9,023 nt of DNA from Hyphomicrobium sp. (lineage in GTDB: Bacteria > Pseudomonadota > Alphaproteobacteria > Rhizobiales > Hyphomicrobiaceae). Of the stretch, positions 1-6,168 are shown piece by piece. The notes beneath the pieces were generated by a model, which saw only the letters and a program-made list of their open reading frames with translations, did not search any database and had not been told where the DNA came from. Every line of letters starts with the position of its first letter. Position 1 is the stretch's first letter. The stretch is taken from NCBI GenBank assembly GCA_025927515.1, contig JAICLG010000115.1:1-9023 (forward strand). Reading direction: 5' to 3'. Position numbers and translations under genes: made by a program.

Positions 1-1508
1 AACTGGCCGTGGCCGCCCGATTGCTTTTTGTGGCGTCCCCGGACTTCGGTCGAAGAGCGGATGGTTTCCTTGTAGCCGACGCGGCGCTTCTCGCGCAGGA
101 CTTCGATGCCGTATTTGCGCATTAGCCGTTCGAGCGCGACGCGCAAGTGCATCTCGCCCTGCCCGTGAAGCAGGATCTGATGCATATCGGCGTTGTGCTC
201 AAGCGTGAGTGAGGGATCTTCGTCGATGAGCTTTGCGGCGGCCGAAGAAAGCTTCACTTCGTCCTTGCGATCCTTGAGACCGAGGCCGGCTGCTAGAACC
301 GATTGCGGTGGCTTCGGCGTTTCTATCTGGGTGACAACGGATTTGCCGACGCCGATGGTCTCGCCCGAATGAATGGAGTCGAGACGTCCGAGCGCCACCG
401 TATCGCCTGCCTTCGCGCCTGTGCATTTGGTCGTTTCCTCGCCCCGCAGCGAGAAGATGCCCGCGACGCGCACTTCCCGGCCGTCGGCGCCCGTGACGGT
501 AGCATTGTCCGGAATTTCTCCGGCGAGAACGCGGGCATACGATAGCTTGCCGCCCGATTTCGTGTGGACGCTCTTGAAAACGTAGGCGGCCGATTTAACA
601 TTCTCGAGCTTGTGACGGCGCGCCGTATCCTCAACGAACGGGCATTCGTGCCGGATCGCCTTCAAGAGGCGCATGATGCCGTGTCCTTGCTCGGCCGAAC
701 CAAGGAGCACCGGACAAATGAGGCCGTCCTTCAGTTCCTTCGTCAGATCCTCGAAGATACGATCGTTCGGCGGCTGGATGTCAGCGAGCAATTGCTCCAT
801 CAGTTCGTCGTCGTAGTCGGCGAGCTTCTCAAGCATCTGGAAGCGCGCGTCCTTCTCGCGTGCCGCGACGGCGGACGGGAGTTCGACGATTTTGCTTCCA
901 GCATGCTCGCGATAGACGTAGGCGCGCTCCGATGCGAGATCGACGAAGCCCGTCGCAATGCCATTCTCCCAAATCGGAATCTGACGCAGGACGAGCGGTT
1001 TGGCGCTCGCCGGCTGCAAGCTTGGAATGATGTCGCGGACGGGCGTCTGCGAAATATCGATTTTGTTCAGGAAAAGCAGATGCGGAACGCGGGCATCCTC
1101 GAGCTGCTTGAGGATCACTTGCAAGGCCGCGACCCGCTTCGGGTCGGCTTCGCAGACAACGACCGCCATATCGCAGGCGGGAAGTGCAAGCGCGCCCTCG
1201 TAGGCGAACTCGACCGAGCCTGGGCAATCGATGAACGTAAACTTGTCGCCTAGAAATGTCGCGTCGGCGACGTTGAGGCCGACGCTCATGGCATGATCGC
1301 GCGCTTCCGGGGTATTGTCGCCGACCGTTGACTTGGCGGCGATCGAGCCGGCTCTCGATATCGTGCCGGTGCGCGCCAGAATGGCTTCCAATAGCGTTGT
1401 CTTGCCGCTTGCGAAGGGTCCGATCAGCGCAATACACCGCGCGCCGTGGACCCCACCTCTGCCTCCTTGAGAGCCGTTTCTGCCCTTTTGGCCATCTGAA
1501 CTTGTCAT
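1..1508 (-). CDS. Elongation factor G-like translational GTPase (EF-G paralog), 3' end beyond the window
   Basis: The minus strand is open from the ATG at 1508 to the left edge, giving 502 residues of a protein that should be near 680-700. A GGAGG sits 5 bases upstream (1514-1518), which fixes the start. Residues 1-22 are Gly/Arg/Ser-rich and probably disordered. The G domain follows: P-loop GPFASGKT (30-37), G3 motif DCPGS (94-98) and G4 motif NKID (148-151). Domain II is about 305-392, domain III about 404-472 (with HGQGEMHL at 448-455), and domain IV begins near 476 with GYKETI and HKKQSGG, both typical of EF-G. The family normally moves tRNA and mRNA through the ribosome using GTP. This copy is divergent: G3 has Ser98 where canonical EF-G/EF-Tu have the catalytic His (DTPGH), and the switch I region around 60-80 does not match the canonical sequence. 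I take it to be the second, EF-G-like copy found in alphaproteobacteria rather than the main fusA. Family assignment is firm; true translocase activity is not. Confidence 0.93.
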   Translation of the reverse strand, partial: MTSSDGQKGRNGSQGGRGGVHGARCIALIGPFASGKTTLLEAILARTGTISRAGSIAAKSTVGDNTPEARDHAMSVGLNVADATFLGDKFTFIDCPGSVEFAYEGALALPACDMAVVVCEADPKRVAALQVILKQLEDARVPHLLFLNKIDISQTPVRDIIPSLQPASAKPLVLRQIPIWENGIATGFVDLASERAYVYREHAGSKIVELPSAVAAREKDARFQMLEKLADYDDELMEQLLADIQPPNDRIFEDLTKELKDGLICPVLLGSAEQGHGIMRLLKAIRHECPFVEDTARRHKLENVKSAAYVFKSVHTKSGGKLSYARVLAGEIPDNATVTGADGREVRVAGIFSLRGEETTKCTGAKAGDTVALGRLDSIHSGETIGVGKSVVTQIETPKPPQSVLAAGLGLKDRKDEVKLSSAAAKLIDEDPSLTLEHNADMHQILLHGQGEMHLRVALERLMRKYGIEVLREKRRVGYKETIRSSTEVRGRHKKQSGGHGQ

Positions 1509-1861
1509 GATTGCCTCCGACATTGCGAGGCGCGCACCCACGCACGGGCCGCACCCCGCACCTCGGAAAGGCGCGGCAGCGATGATCGTCGCTCCAAACG
1601 CGAAGCGGTACAACGGTTAGTTTCGTAAAACTTTTATATTGCAGTGCCAGAAATATCGGAGCGTACGCCCGCTGGCTTACCGCATCGCCGAAGCTACTTG
1701 AGCGGAAAAGCGCTAGCGGTTGGCCCGAAATGCAAAAAGCGCTTGAATAACTTTAAACTTGCCGCATCATGAACCAGTCCGTGTTTAGCGCGTTTTAATG
1801 GGCACAAGCGCAAGATTCGGAGCGAGCCAGAGGGATTTGGCTCAGAATGCGAGGCTGGGTT
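1509..1861. other. Intergenic region between two divergent genes
   Basis: This 353-base stretch separates the EF-G-like gene (minus) from the small plus-strand gene at 1862 and should hold both promoters. No reading frame here looks like a real protein. It contains an AT-rich patch around 1620-1660 and a directly repeated 9-mer, AAAAGCGCT, at 1706-1714 and 1735-1743. I could not pick convincing -35/-10 pairs for either gene. Confidence 0.6.
1706..1743. repeat. Direct repeat AAAAGCGCT, two copies
   Basis: The 9-mer AAAAGCGCT occurs at 1706-1714 and again at 1735-1743, start-to-start distance 29 bases. Each copy contains the palindrome AGCGCT. The pair lies in the divergent intergenic region, so it could be paired binding sites for a regulator, but two short GC-rich copies could also arise by chance. 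Confidence 0.4.
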
Positions 1862-2119
1862 ATGAGTATCGAATCACTGATGTCCGCAGCCAGCGCCGCC
1901 GGGTACGTGATGGCGGTCGAAGACGAGCTTCCAGACACCTTCGGAGCGGAGCCGACGGTGTTCGAATTCCGATCGCAACCTACGACAGCGATTGCAATCT
2001 GGCGGCCGGTCGTGCCCGACATCGACGGCAAACCATTGAACGGCCAACCTTTGTCTGGACACATGGCGCAGGCCTGGGATTGGCTTACTGGCCGGTTCGT
2101 CGGCGGTGCGACCGCCTGA
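1862..2119 (+). CDS. Hypothetical protein, 85 residues
   Basis: I do not recognise this protein. The start at 1862 is chosen because GAGG (1851-1854) lies 7 bases upstream; an in-frame ATG at 1847 would add five residues but its purine-rich stretch is too far away. The product begins MSIESLMSAASAAGYVMAVE and is soluble-looking: no signal peptide, no membrane segment, mixed hydrophobic and acidic residues, and a tryptophan-containing C-terminal part (HMAQAWDWLTGRF). The amino-acid composition looks more like a real protein than the other frames over the same bases. It converges on the aspartate aminotransferase gene and is followed 34 bases after its stop by a strong hairpin terminator, which supports it being an independently transcribed gene. 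Function unknown. Confidence 0.6.
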   Translation: MSIESLMSAASAAGYVMAVEDELPDTFGAEPTVFEFRSQPTTAIAIWRPVVPDIDGKPLNGQPLSGHMAQAWDWLTGRFVGGATA

Positions 2120-2153
2120 CGAGCAAGCGCACGACAGATACCGTAGGAACGCC

Positions 2154-2182
2154 AAGCGCGCGAAAGTCATTCGCGCGCTTTT
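2154..2182 (+). terminator. Rho-independent terminator between converging genes
   Basis: A perfect 11-bp stem, AAGCGCGCGAA (2154-2164) pairing with TTCGCGCGCTT (2170-2180), encloses a 5-base loop AGTCA and ends in TTTT (2179-2182) on the plus strand. It fits termination of the 85-residue gene. It also lies 40 bases past the stop of the minus-strand aminotransferase gene. It may stop that transcript too, although the T run on that strand is only two bases. Confidence 0.85.
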
Positions 2183-2221
2183 GATTCCCTTGTCTGGTGC
2201 CGACCGCGAGGCCACTTCTCA

Positions 2222-3424
2222 TCAGGATAGATTCCCGCAGAACCGCTGAATGCGGGTGCAAGCATCCCTGAGCGCTTCCGTCGAGGCGGCGTAGGAGACG
2301 CGAAACGACGGCGACCCTGCGAACGCCGCGCCGTGCACGACGGCGACGCCTTCTTCTTCCAGCAATGCCGTCACGAAAGCTTCATCGTTGGCGATCTTGG
2401 TGCCGGCCTTGCTGGTTTTGCCAATCAACGCCCTTATGCTCGGATACACATAGAAGGCGCCTTGCGGCTTCGGGCATTGCAGGCCTTTCGCCTGGTTGAG
2501 CATGCTGACGACGAGATCACGACGCTCGACGAAGATGTTGTTGTGTTTGGCAATGAAATCCTGCGGGCCGTTCAAAGCTTCAACGCCCGCCCACTGCACG
2601 ATCGACGAGGGGTTCGACGTCGATTGCGATTGCAATTTGCGCATTGCCTTGATGAGCATTTCGGGCCCCGCGGCATAGCCGAGCCGCCAACCCGTCATGC
2701 AATAGGCCTTCGACAAGCCGTTCATCGTCAACGTGCGATCGTAGAGACGCGGCTCGACGGCGGCGGGCGTCGCGAACTTCAGCCCGTCGTAGAGCAGGTG
2801 CTCGTACATATCGTCGGTCAGCACCCAGACGTGCTCATGCTTCAGCAGAACGTCGGTGAGCGCCTTGATGTCTGCGGCTGAATACGCCGTGCCCGTGGGA
2901 TTGGACGGCGAGTTGAAGACAAACCACTTGGTCTTCGGCGTGATCGCCTTTTCGAGTGCCTCGGGCTTCAGCTTGTAGCCGTCCTCGAGCGTCGTTTCGG
3001 CAAACACCGGCTTGCCGCCGCCGAGCTGCACGATGTCGGCATAGGACACCCAGCATGGCGCGGGTATCACGACCTCGTCGCCCGGATTGAGCGTTGCAAG
3101 CAATGCGTTGTAGAGAACCTGCTTGCCGCCCGTCCCGACAGAGACTTGGCTCGGCTTATAGTCGAGGCCGTTGTCGCGCTTGAACTTGGCGACGATCGCC
3201 GCCTTCAATTCCGGAATGCCGTCGACGTCGGTATATTTTGTCTTGCCGGCGTCGAGGGCGCGCTTCGCGGCGTCCTTGATGTTCTGCGGCGTATCGAAAT
3301 CCGGCTCGCCCGCGGATAGCGAAATGATATCTCGTCCCTCCGCTGCGAGCTGACGCGCCTTGGTCGAAACCGCGATCGTGGCAGAAGGCTGAATACGGTT
3401 CAAACTTTCGGCGATGAAGCCCAT
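2222..3424 (-). CDS. aatA: Aspartate aminotransferase (class I PLP-dependent)
   Basis: The 400-residue product is a full-length fold-type I aminotransferase, which swaps the amino group between aspartate/glutamate and their 2-oxoacids in the cytosol, linking amino acid metabolism to the TCA cycle. Visible motifs: SAGEPDFDTP (37-46) near the substrate entry, GTGGKQ (97-102) for phosphate binding, NSPSNPTG (171-178) with the pyridine-contacting Asn175, TDDMYEHL (203-210) with Asp204 for the PLP nitrogen and Tyr207, SKAYCMTGWRLGY (238-250) with the Schiff-base Lys239 and phosphate-binding Arg247, and FRVSYA (374-379) with the carboxylate-binding Arg375. All key residues are present. The sequence fits the AatA/Ib-type enzymes common in rhizobia and relatives; some of these also accept prephenate or aromatic substrates, which cannot be told from sequence alone. 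The ATG at 3424 gives the family's usual N-terminus; its ribosome site is weak (GGACAGG about 8 bases upstream). Transcribed alone. Confidence 0.95.
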   Translation of the reverse strand: MGFIAESLNRIQPSATIAVSTKARQLAAEGRDIISLSAGEPDFDTPQNIKDAAKRALDAGKTKYTDVDGIPELKAAIVAKFKRDNGLDYKPSQVSVGTGGKQVLYNALLATLNPGDEVVIPAPCWVSYADIVQLGGGKPVFAETTLEDGYKLKPEALEKAITPKTKWFVFNSPSNPTGTAYSAADIKALTDVLLKHEHVWVLTDDMYEHLLYDGLKFATPAAVEPRLYDRTLTMNGLSKAYCMTGWRLGYAAGPEMLIKAMRKLQSQSTSNPSSIVQWAGVEALNGPQDFIAKHNNIFVERRDLVVSMLNQAKGLQCPKPQGAFYVYPSIRALIGKTSKAGTKIANDEAFVTALLEEEGVAVVHGAAFAGSPSFRVSYAASTEALRDACTRIQRFCGNLS

Positions 3425-3463
3425 GTGGCGGCCTGTCCAATAAGGGAAAGCTGTCGAAGATCA

Positions 3464-3479
3464 TTTCGCGTTTGCGAAA
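3464..3479. promoter_or_regulatory. Inverted repeat in the aminotransferase leader
   Basis: TTTCGC (3464-3469), a 4-base spacer, then GCGAAA (3474-3479) form a perfect 6-bp dyad starting 40 bases upstream of the aatA start codon. It could be an operator or a small leader hairpin. No T run follows on either strand, so it is not a simple terminator. Function inferred from position only. Confidence 0.35.
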
Positions 3480-3679
3480 GAAACGGCGCGGACCCTAGTT
3501 CTATTGATATGCGTCCGCAAGCCGACGTTTTGCCTATACCGATGCTCTTCAGCCGCGGATGTGTGGCCTGTGATGCTGTCGCGCAACAAAATAGCGAAAT
3601 TACAATTTTCGAGGTGATTACACAGTCCACGCCACAATCCGGACCAAAGCGTGCCCAGATGCGAGGGTCAACTTTCCTT

Positions 3680-3700
3680 AACGGGTCATCATTACCCGTT
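3680..3700. promoter_or_regulatory. Inverted repeat AACGGGT-N7-ACCCGTT, possible operator
   Basis: Perfect 7-base arms, AACGGGT (3680-3686) and ACCCGTT (3694-3700), flank a 7-base spacer. The total span of 21 bases and 14-base centre spacing (3683 to 3697) suit a dimeric helix-turn-helix regulator. It ends 9 bases before the GGGAGG ribosome site of the gene at 3726, so it could equally be a hairpin in that mRNA's leader. No terminator-like T run follows. Confidence 0.45.
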
Positions 3701-3725
3701 GATGTGCGCGGGAGGACTTGAAGCC

Positions 3726-4157
3726 ATGTCTGGTAGCGGAGCGTCCACACGGAATTCCCAGTCCCACACTCCCCCGCCAAAACACCGGCACTTCCTGCTG
3801 CGGCCCCTTCTCGACGCATCGGCGGCGGGCATCGTTTTCGTTCTGCTGACAGCGGTGATGACGAGCGCACCCGTGCGGGCCTGCCCGTTCTCCGTAGCGT
3901 TTTCGGGTCTCGACCACAAAGCTGCGCCCTTCGTGTTGAGGGCCGTGGCCAAGCCGGAATTGGCTCCAATCACCGAGATTGCAACCACAAGTTCCGCCTG
4001 GGCGCCGAATGCCGTTTTTCGCCGTACGAGCGATACTGCAGCCTGGAGCCTGCTGGGGATTTCGTTTTCGCTACTCACCGCGTTAAATTTAGCTTTTTTC
4101 AGGCACTTACGCCGTACCTACGCGCCTCGGGCGGCGCGAAAGTCGGCCCTAAAGTAA
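3726..4157 (+). CDS. Hypothetical small membrane protein, 143 residues
   Basis: I do not recognise a family. The ATG at 3726 is preceded by GGGAGG about 10 bases upstream (3710-3715), a good ribosome site. The N-terminal 28 residues are polar and basic (MSGSGASTRN then PPPKHRH). A first hydrophobic segment lies at about 32-48 (AAGIVFVLLTAVMTSAP), and a second at about 107-125 (WSLLGISFSLLTALNLAFF). A very basic tail follows (RHLRRTYAPRAARKSALK). Positive residues on both ends suggest both termini in the cytoplasm and a loop of roughly 55 residues, with one cysteine (Cys53), in the periplasm. The first segment might instead be a signal sequence ending at APVRA. It lies 130 bases upstream of another small exported or anchored protein gene on the same strand, with no clear terminator between, so the two may share a transcript. 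Confidence 0.6.
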   Translation: MSGSGASTRNSQSHTPPPKHRHFLLRPLLDASAAGIVFVLLTAVMTSAPVRACPFSVAFSGLDHKAAPFVLRAVAKPELAPITEIATTSSAWAPNAVFRRTSDTAAWSLLGISFSLLTALNLAFFRHLRRTYAPRAARKSALK

Positions 4158-4274
4158 GGCTTTGTCCCCAATCCGCGACTTGAGGCGCTATTGAATTGCC
4201 GTATTCTCGTTTGTACGTCATTACTGATGTGAACGATTTCTTCTCAATCCGACTTAATACGCTGCAGTACTGCT

Positions 4275-4279
4275 GGAGG
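4275..4279 (+). promoter_or_regulatory. Ribosome-binding site GGAGG that decides the next start
   Basis: GGAGG lies 8 bases upstream of the ATG at 4288. An in-frame GTG at 4279 overlaps this site and so cannot be the start; the ATG at 4288 is preferred. Confidence 0.8.
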
Positions 4280-4287
4280 TGCGGAGA

Positions 4288-4773
4288 ATGACGAGGCGAC
4301 ATGTACGGCCTTTCTGGCTAGGCCTCTCCGCTGGTGCCACGATGGCTGCCGTCGCGGCGGCATCTTTCCTGGCGAGCAGCGAGACGGTTCTCAGGTCAAG
4401 CTTCACGACGGCGCTGACGCGGGTATCCCAGCCGACGAAATTGGCTGCCTTGGCAGCACCCGTCTCAGGCTCTGAAGAGTTCTGGCTGACAGCGATGCGC
4501 AATGACGGGAGCGCTCCGGTCACGCGTCCGGTTTCCGTCGGCGATCAGATTTCGATGACGCTCAGCGGCCATCACCGCACGTTCGAAGTTTCTGCTGTTT
4601 CGGATTTTTCGCCCAAAATCACCGAGATCGACACGTCCTCGGCCCCGGCGCATTTCGTCCTGGTGACGGCGCGCGATACCAAAGATCCGTCGGCACGGCC
4701 TGTCCGCTTTATCATGGAAATCGACCGGGGCGCGGCGCCCTTCGTCGGCAGCCATGGCGGACGCACGCTATAA
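4288..4773 (+). CDS. Hypothetical exported or membrane-anchored protein, 161 residues
   Basis: No family recognised. The start MTRRHVRPFW is basic and is followed by a hydrophobic stretch at about 10-31 (WLGLSAGATMAAVAAASFLAS), typical of an N-terminal membrane anchor or an uncleaved signal. The rest is a soluble, probably periplasmic domain of about 125 residues. It looks rich in beta strands: alternating hydrophobic residues in PVSVGDQISMTL, RTFEVSAVSDF and HFVLVTARD, ending in PVRFIMEIDR. The pattern of a GD-turn strand followed by a strand pair reminds me of small beta-barrel-like exported domains, but I cannot name one. There is no cysteine and no obvious catalytic motif. It converges on the short-chain dehydrogenase gene, with only 39 bases between the two stops. 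Confidence 0.78.
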   Translation: MTRRHVRPFWLGLSAGATMAAVAAASFLASSETVLRSSFTTALTRVSQPTKLAALAAPVSGSEEFWLTAMRNDGSAPVTRPVSVGDQISMTLSGHHRTFEVSAVSDFSPKITEIDTSSAPAHFVLVTARDTKDPSARPVRFIMEIDRGAAPFVGSHGGRTL

Positions 4774-4812
4774 ACTTCTTGCAGGACGTTGCGACGTCTT
4801 CGTAGCCGTAGC

Positions 4813-5538
4813 TCACCAGGGCACGGACGCCTTGTCCTGAAAAAATCCGCCCGTCGGACCGTTCGCCGGAAGCGTTGCCAGCCAGATCGCGGTCTCAGCA
4901 CCTTTCTGAGGGGATCGCGAAGCTTCTGGCCCGCCCATGTCGGTTCTAACCCAGCCGGGCGAACAGGCGTTGACCTTCACATCCGTCCTGGCAGCTTCAG
5001 CAGCTGCAATCCGTGTCAGCGCGTTCAGCGCCGCCTTCGATATGCGATAGGCCGGGAAACCCGAACTCATACCGCTCAGCTGTCCGGCGAGCGACGACAT
5101 GTTGACGACGCGCCCATAGCCGCGCGCGATCATGCCGGGAAGCAGAGTCCGTATGATTGCTGCAGGACCGAGCACATTCGTTTCCCACGTGCGCCTGAAT
5201 GTGTCGTCCGTCATATCGAAGAGGCTGGCCGAGAAGCCGCCGGGTCCATCGATCAGGATCGCTGCGTTATTGACGAGGATATCGATCGGCCCGTGACGGC
5301 GTTCAATATCGCCTAGAACCTCGGGCAAGCGCGCCGCGTCCGCCACGTCGAGAACGACCGGACAAACATCGGCCCCGAGTTCCTCGAACGCCGTTCCGGC
5401 AGAGAGCGCCTTCGCCTCGGATCGAACGCCGGCGAGCACATTGATATTCAATCCGGCAAGCTGGCGCGCGATTTCAAATCCGATACCTCGGTTGGCGCCC
5501 GTGACGAGTGCCGTCTTGTCGGCGATGACTTCGGCCAC
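4813..5538 (-). CDS. Short-chain dehydrogenase/reductase (SDR) family oxidoreductase
   Basis: A classical SDR of 241 residues, an NAD(P)-dependent oxidoreductase with a Rossmann fold, in the cytosol. Counting from the chosen GTG start: cofactor motif TGANRGIG at 13-20, an Asp-Val pair at 64-65 for the adenine ring, NNAA at 90-93, structural Asn at 121 (WETN), catalytic Ser at 149 (NMSS), Tyr164 and Lys168 (AYRISK), and the PG turn at 194-195 followed by VRTDMGG. The full Asn-Ser-Tyr-Lys set is present. The overall pattern (ALVTGANRGIGFEIARQL, N-terminal; SPGWVRTDMGG, C-terminal) resembles the carbonyl-reductase-like group, which suggests NADPH and a carbonyl substrate, but the substrate cannot be read from sequence. 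The frame extends to a TTG at 5553; the GTG at 5538 is preferred because GGGGAAG lies 6 bases upstream. It lies downstream of the PsiF-repeat gene on the same strand, but a terminator separates them. Confidence 0.92.
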   Translation of the reverse strand: MAEVIADKTALVTGANRGIGFEIARQLAGLNINVLAGVRSEAKALSAGTAFEELGADVCPVVLDVADAARLPEVLGDIERRHGPIDILVNNAAILIDGPGGFSASLFDMTDDTFRRTWETNVLGPAAIIRTLLPGMIARGYGRVVNMSSLAGQLSGMSSGFPAYRISKAALNALTRIAAAEAARTDVKVNACSPGWVRTDMGGPEASRSPQKGAETAIWLATLPANGPTGGFFQDKASVPW

Positions 5539-5544
5539 GTCATT

Positions 5545-5551
5545 CTTCCCC
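5545..5551 (-). promoter_or_regulatory. Ribosome-binding site deciding the SDR start
   Basis: On the minus strand GGGGAAG (5551 down to 5545) stands 6 bases before the GTG at 5538. The alternative TTG start at 5553 overlaps this purine run and has no ribosome site of its own, so the shorter protein is more likely. Confidence 0.6.
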
Positions 5552-5586
5552 AAAGCGCCAGCATATAATCACGGCGTCGAGCGAAG

Positions 5587-5613
5587 AAAAACCCCGCCGG
5601 CAGCGGCGGGGTT
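5587..5613 (-). terminator. Rho-independent terminator of the PsiF-repeat gene
   Basis: A perfect 10-bp stem, 5590-5599 (AACCCCGCCG) pairing with 5604-5613 (CGGCGGGGTT), encloses a 4-base loop. Read on the minus strand it ends in TTTTT (complement of 5587-5591). It begins 23 bases past the stop of the gene at 5637-5873 and uncouples that gene from the SDR gene downstream. Confidence 0.9.
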
Positions 5614-5636
5614 CCAAATCGTGCGAGACAGCGAAC

Positions 5637-5873
5637 TTACGACTTCTTTTCCATGTGGCGCTGCTTCTTCATCTCGTGCTTGCAATGGGCGCGGAATTTC
5701 TTGCGCTCCTTGCCGTGCAGACCCTTGGCATCCGCCTCCTTCGAGCACTGGATCGAATCCGGCGAATGCACGACCGGGGTTACGGGTTTGTTGGCATCTT
5801 TCGCAAGCGCCACGCCGCTGCCGACGACCATCATCGCAGCCGCCGCTGCAGCAACCATTTTCATCGAAATCAT
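5637..5873 (-). CDS. Small secreted PsiF-repeat protein, 78 residues
   Basis: The product starts MISMKMVAAAAAAMMVVGSG and has a clear signal peptide ending VALA at 24, so the mature part is about 54 residues in the periplasm. Residues 43-67 match the PsiF repeat: CSKEADAKGLHGKERKKF followed by RAHCKHE, with cysteines at 43 and 64. Escherichia coli PsiF, named as phosphate-starvation-inducible and encoded beside phoA, carries two such repeats; only one is present here. The biochemical role of the family is unknown. The C-terminus is strongly basic and histidine-containing (KHEMKKQRHMEKKS). The ATG at 5873 is chosen because GGAG lies 8 bases upstream; the frame extends to 6005, but the extra residues are not signal-peptide-like. 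No phosphate gene is nearby, so phosphate control is not shown here. A strong terminator follows. Confidence 0.87.
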   Translation of the reverse strand: MISMKMVAAAAAAMMVVGSGVALAKDANKPVTPVVHSPDSIQCSKEADAKGLHGKERKKFRAHCKHEMKKQRHMEKKS

Positions 5874-6040
5874 GTGTGTGCTCCGTGTTCTTCTGTTGCA
5901 ACGTCCGTAGACCAACTTGGTTGCCCTGGCCTCGCTGGGCCGAACCGGATGGCCTTCCTTGAACACCGGTGTCGGCGATCGCTTGGCTATCACTACGCAG
6001 ATCACGGACGAACTTACTCTTCCGTAAGGAGCTTCTTAAA

Positions 6041-6058
6041 ATGCCGCGAAATCGCTGA
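6041..6058 (+). other. Possible five-codon leader ORF upstream of uvrB
   Basis: AGGAG (6027-6031) lies 9 bases before an ATG at 6041, which reads MPRNR and stops at TGA (6056-6058). The ribosome site is better than any in front of uvrB itself. The tiny ORF ends on the left arm of the dyad at 6057-6071. It may be a leader peptide, or chance. Confidence 0.25.
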
Positions 6059-6071
6059 CTTCGGCGAAGTC
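6057..6071. promoter_or_regulatory. Inverted repeat upstream of uvrB
   Basis: GACTTCG (6057-6063), one base, then CGAAGTC (6065-6071) form a perfect 7-base dyad about 100 bases before the uvrB start. The one-base centre makes it a better protein-binding site than an RNA hairpin. Regulator unknown. Confidence 0.35.
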
Positions 6072-6155
6072 CGGCGCGGTCCAGACCTCCATCGTTAACC
6101 GGCAGCGCGTGACACTGTGGCTCGGAAACAGCATTTATGTGCCGCACTTCAGTAT

Positions 6156-6161
6156 CTATAT
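6156..6161 (+). promoter_or_regulatory. Candidate -10 box for uvrB
   Basis: CTATAT at 6156-6161 equals the -10 consensus often given for alphaproteobacterial housekeeping promoters. No good -35 box is seen 16-18 bases upstream. If real, transcription would begin at about 6168, right at the proposed GTG start, implying a leaderless mRNA. Confidence 0.25.
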
Positions 6162-6168
6162 TTGGTCC

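Larger units (their letters stand above)
3425..3725. other. Divergent intergenic region with two inverted repeats
   Basis: About 300 bases separate the minus-strand aminotransferase gene from the plus-strand membrane-protein gene. The stretch should contain promoters for both. Open frames here are short and lack plausible protein character. Two inverted repeats stand out, at 3464-3479 in the presumed leader of the aminotransferase gene and at 3680-3700 just before the ribosome-binding site of the plus-strand gene. Confidence 0.6.
5874..6168. other. Divergent intergenic region between the PsiF-repeat gene and uvrB
   Basis: This stretch of 295 bases should carry promoters in both directions. 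Seen in it: a hairpin CTTAC-N6-GTAAG (6013-6028), a five-codon ORF with a good ribosome site (6041-6058), a dyad GACTTCG-G-CGAAGTC (6057-6071), and CTATAT (6156-6161), which fits the -10 box often seen in alphaproteobacteria. I found no direct-repeat GTTC-N7-GTTC SOS box of the alphaproteobacterial LexA type. Confidence 0.55.

Noticed and set aside
564..1253. Plus-strand frame of 229 codons opposite the EF-G-like gene
   Set aside because: Antisense shadow of a gene with clear family motifs, caused by high GC; no family signal of its own.
829..1554. Long minus-strand frame of 241 codons
   Set aside because: It is Arg-rich shadow sequence in another frame of the EF-G-like gene, which has clear GTPase motifs.
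4785..4798. GACGT-N4-ACGTC hairpin between the two converging genes as a terminator
   Set aside because: The stem is only 5 bp and followed by just two T residues; too weak to call.
4789..5316. Plus-strand frame opposite the SDR gene
   Set aside because: It overlaps the full catalytic region of a well-supported SDR on the other strand and has shadow-like composition.
5874..6168. SOS (LexA) box or Pho box in the divergent region
   Set aside because: GTTC/GAAC words occur but 15 bases apart instead of 7, and no tandem CTGTCAT-like repeats were seen.
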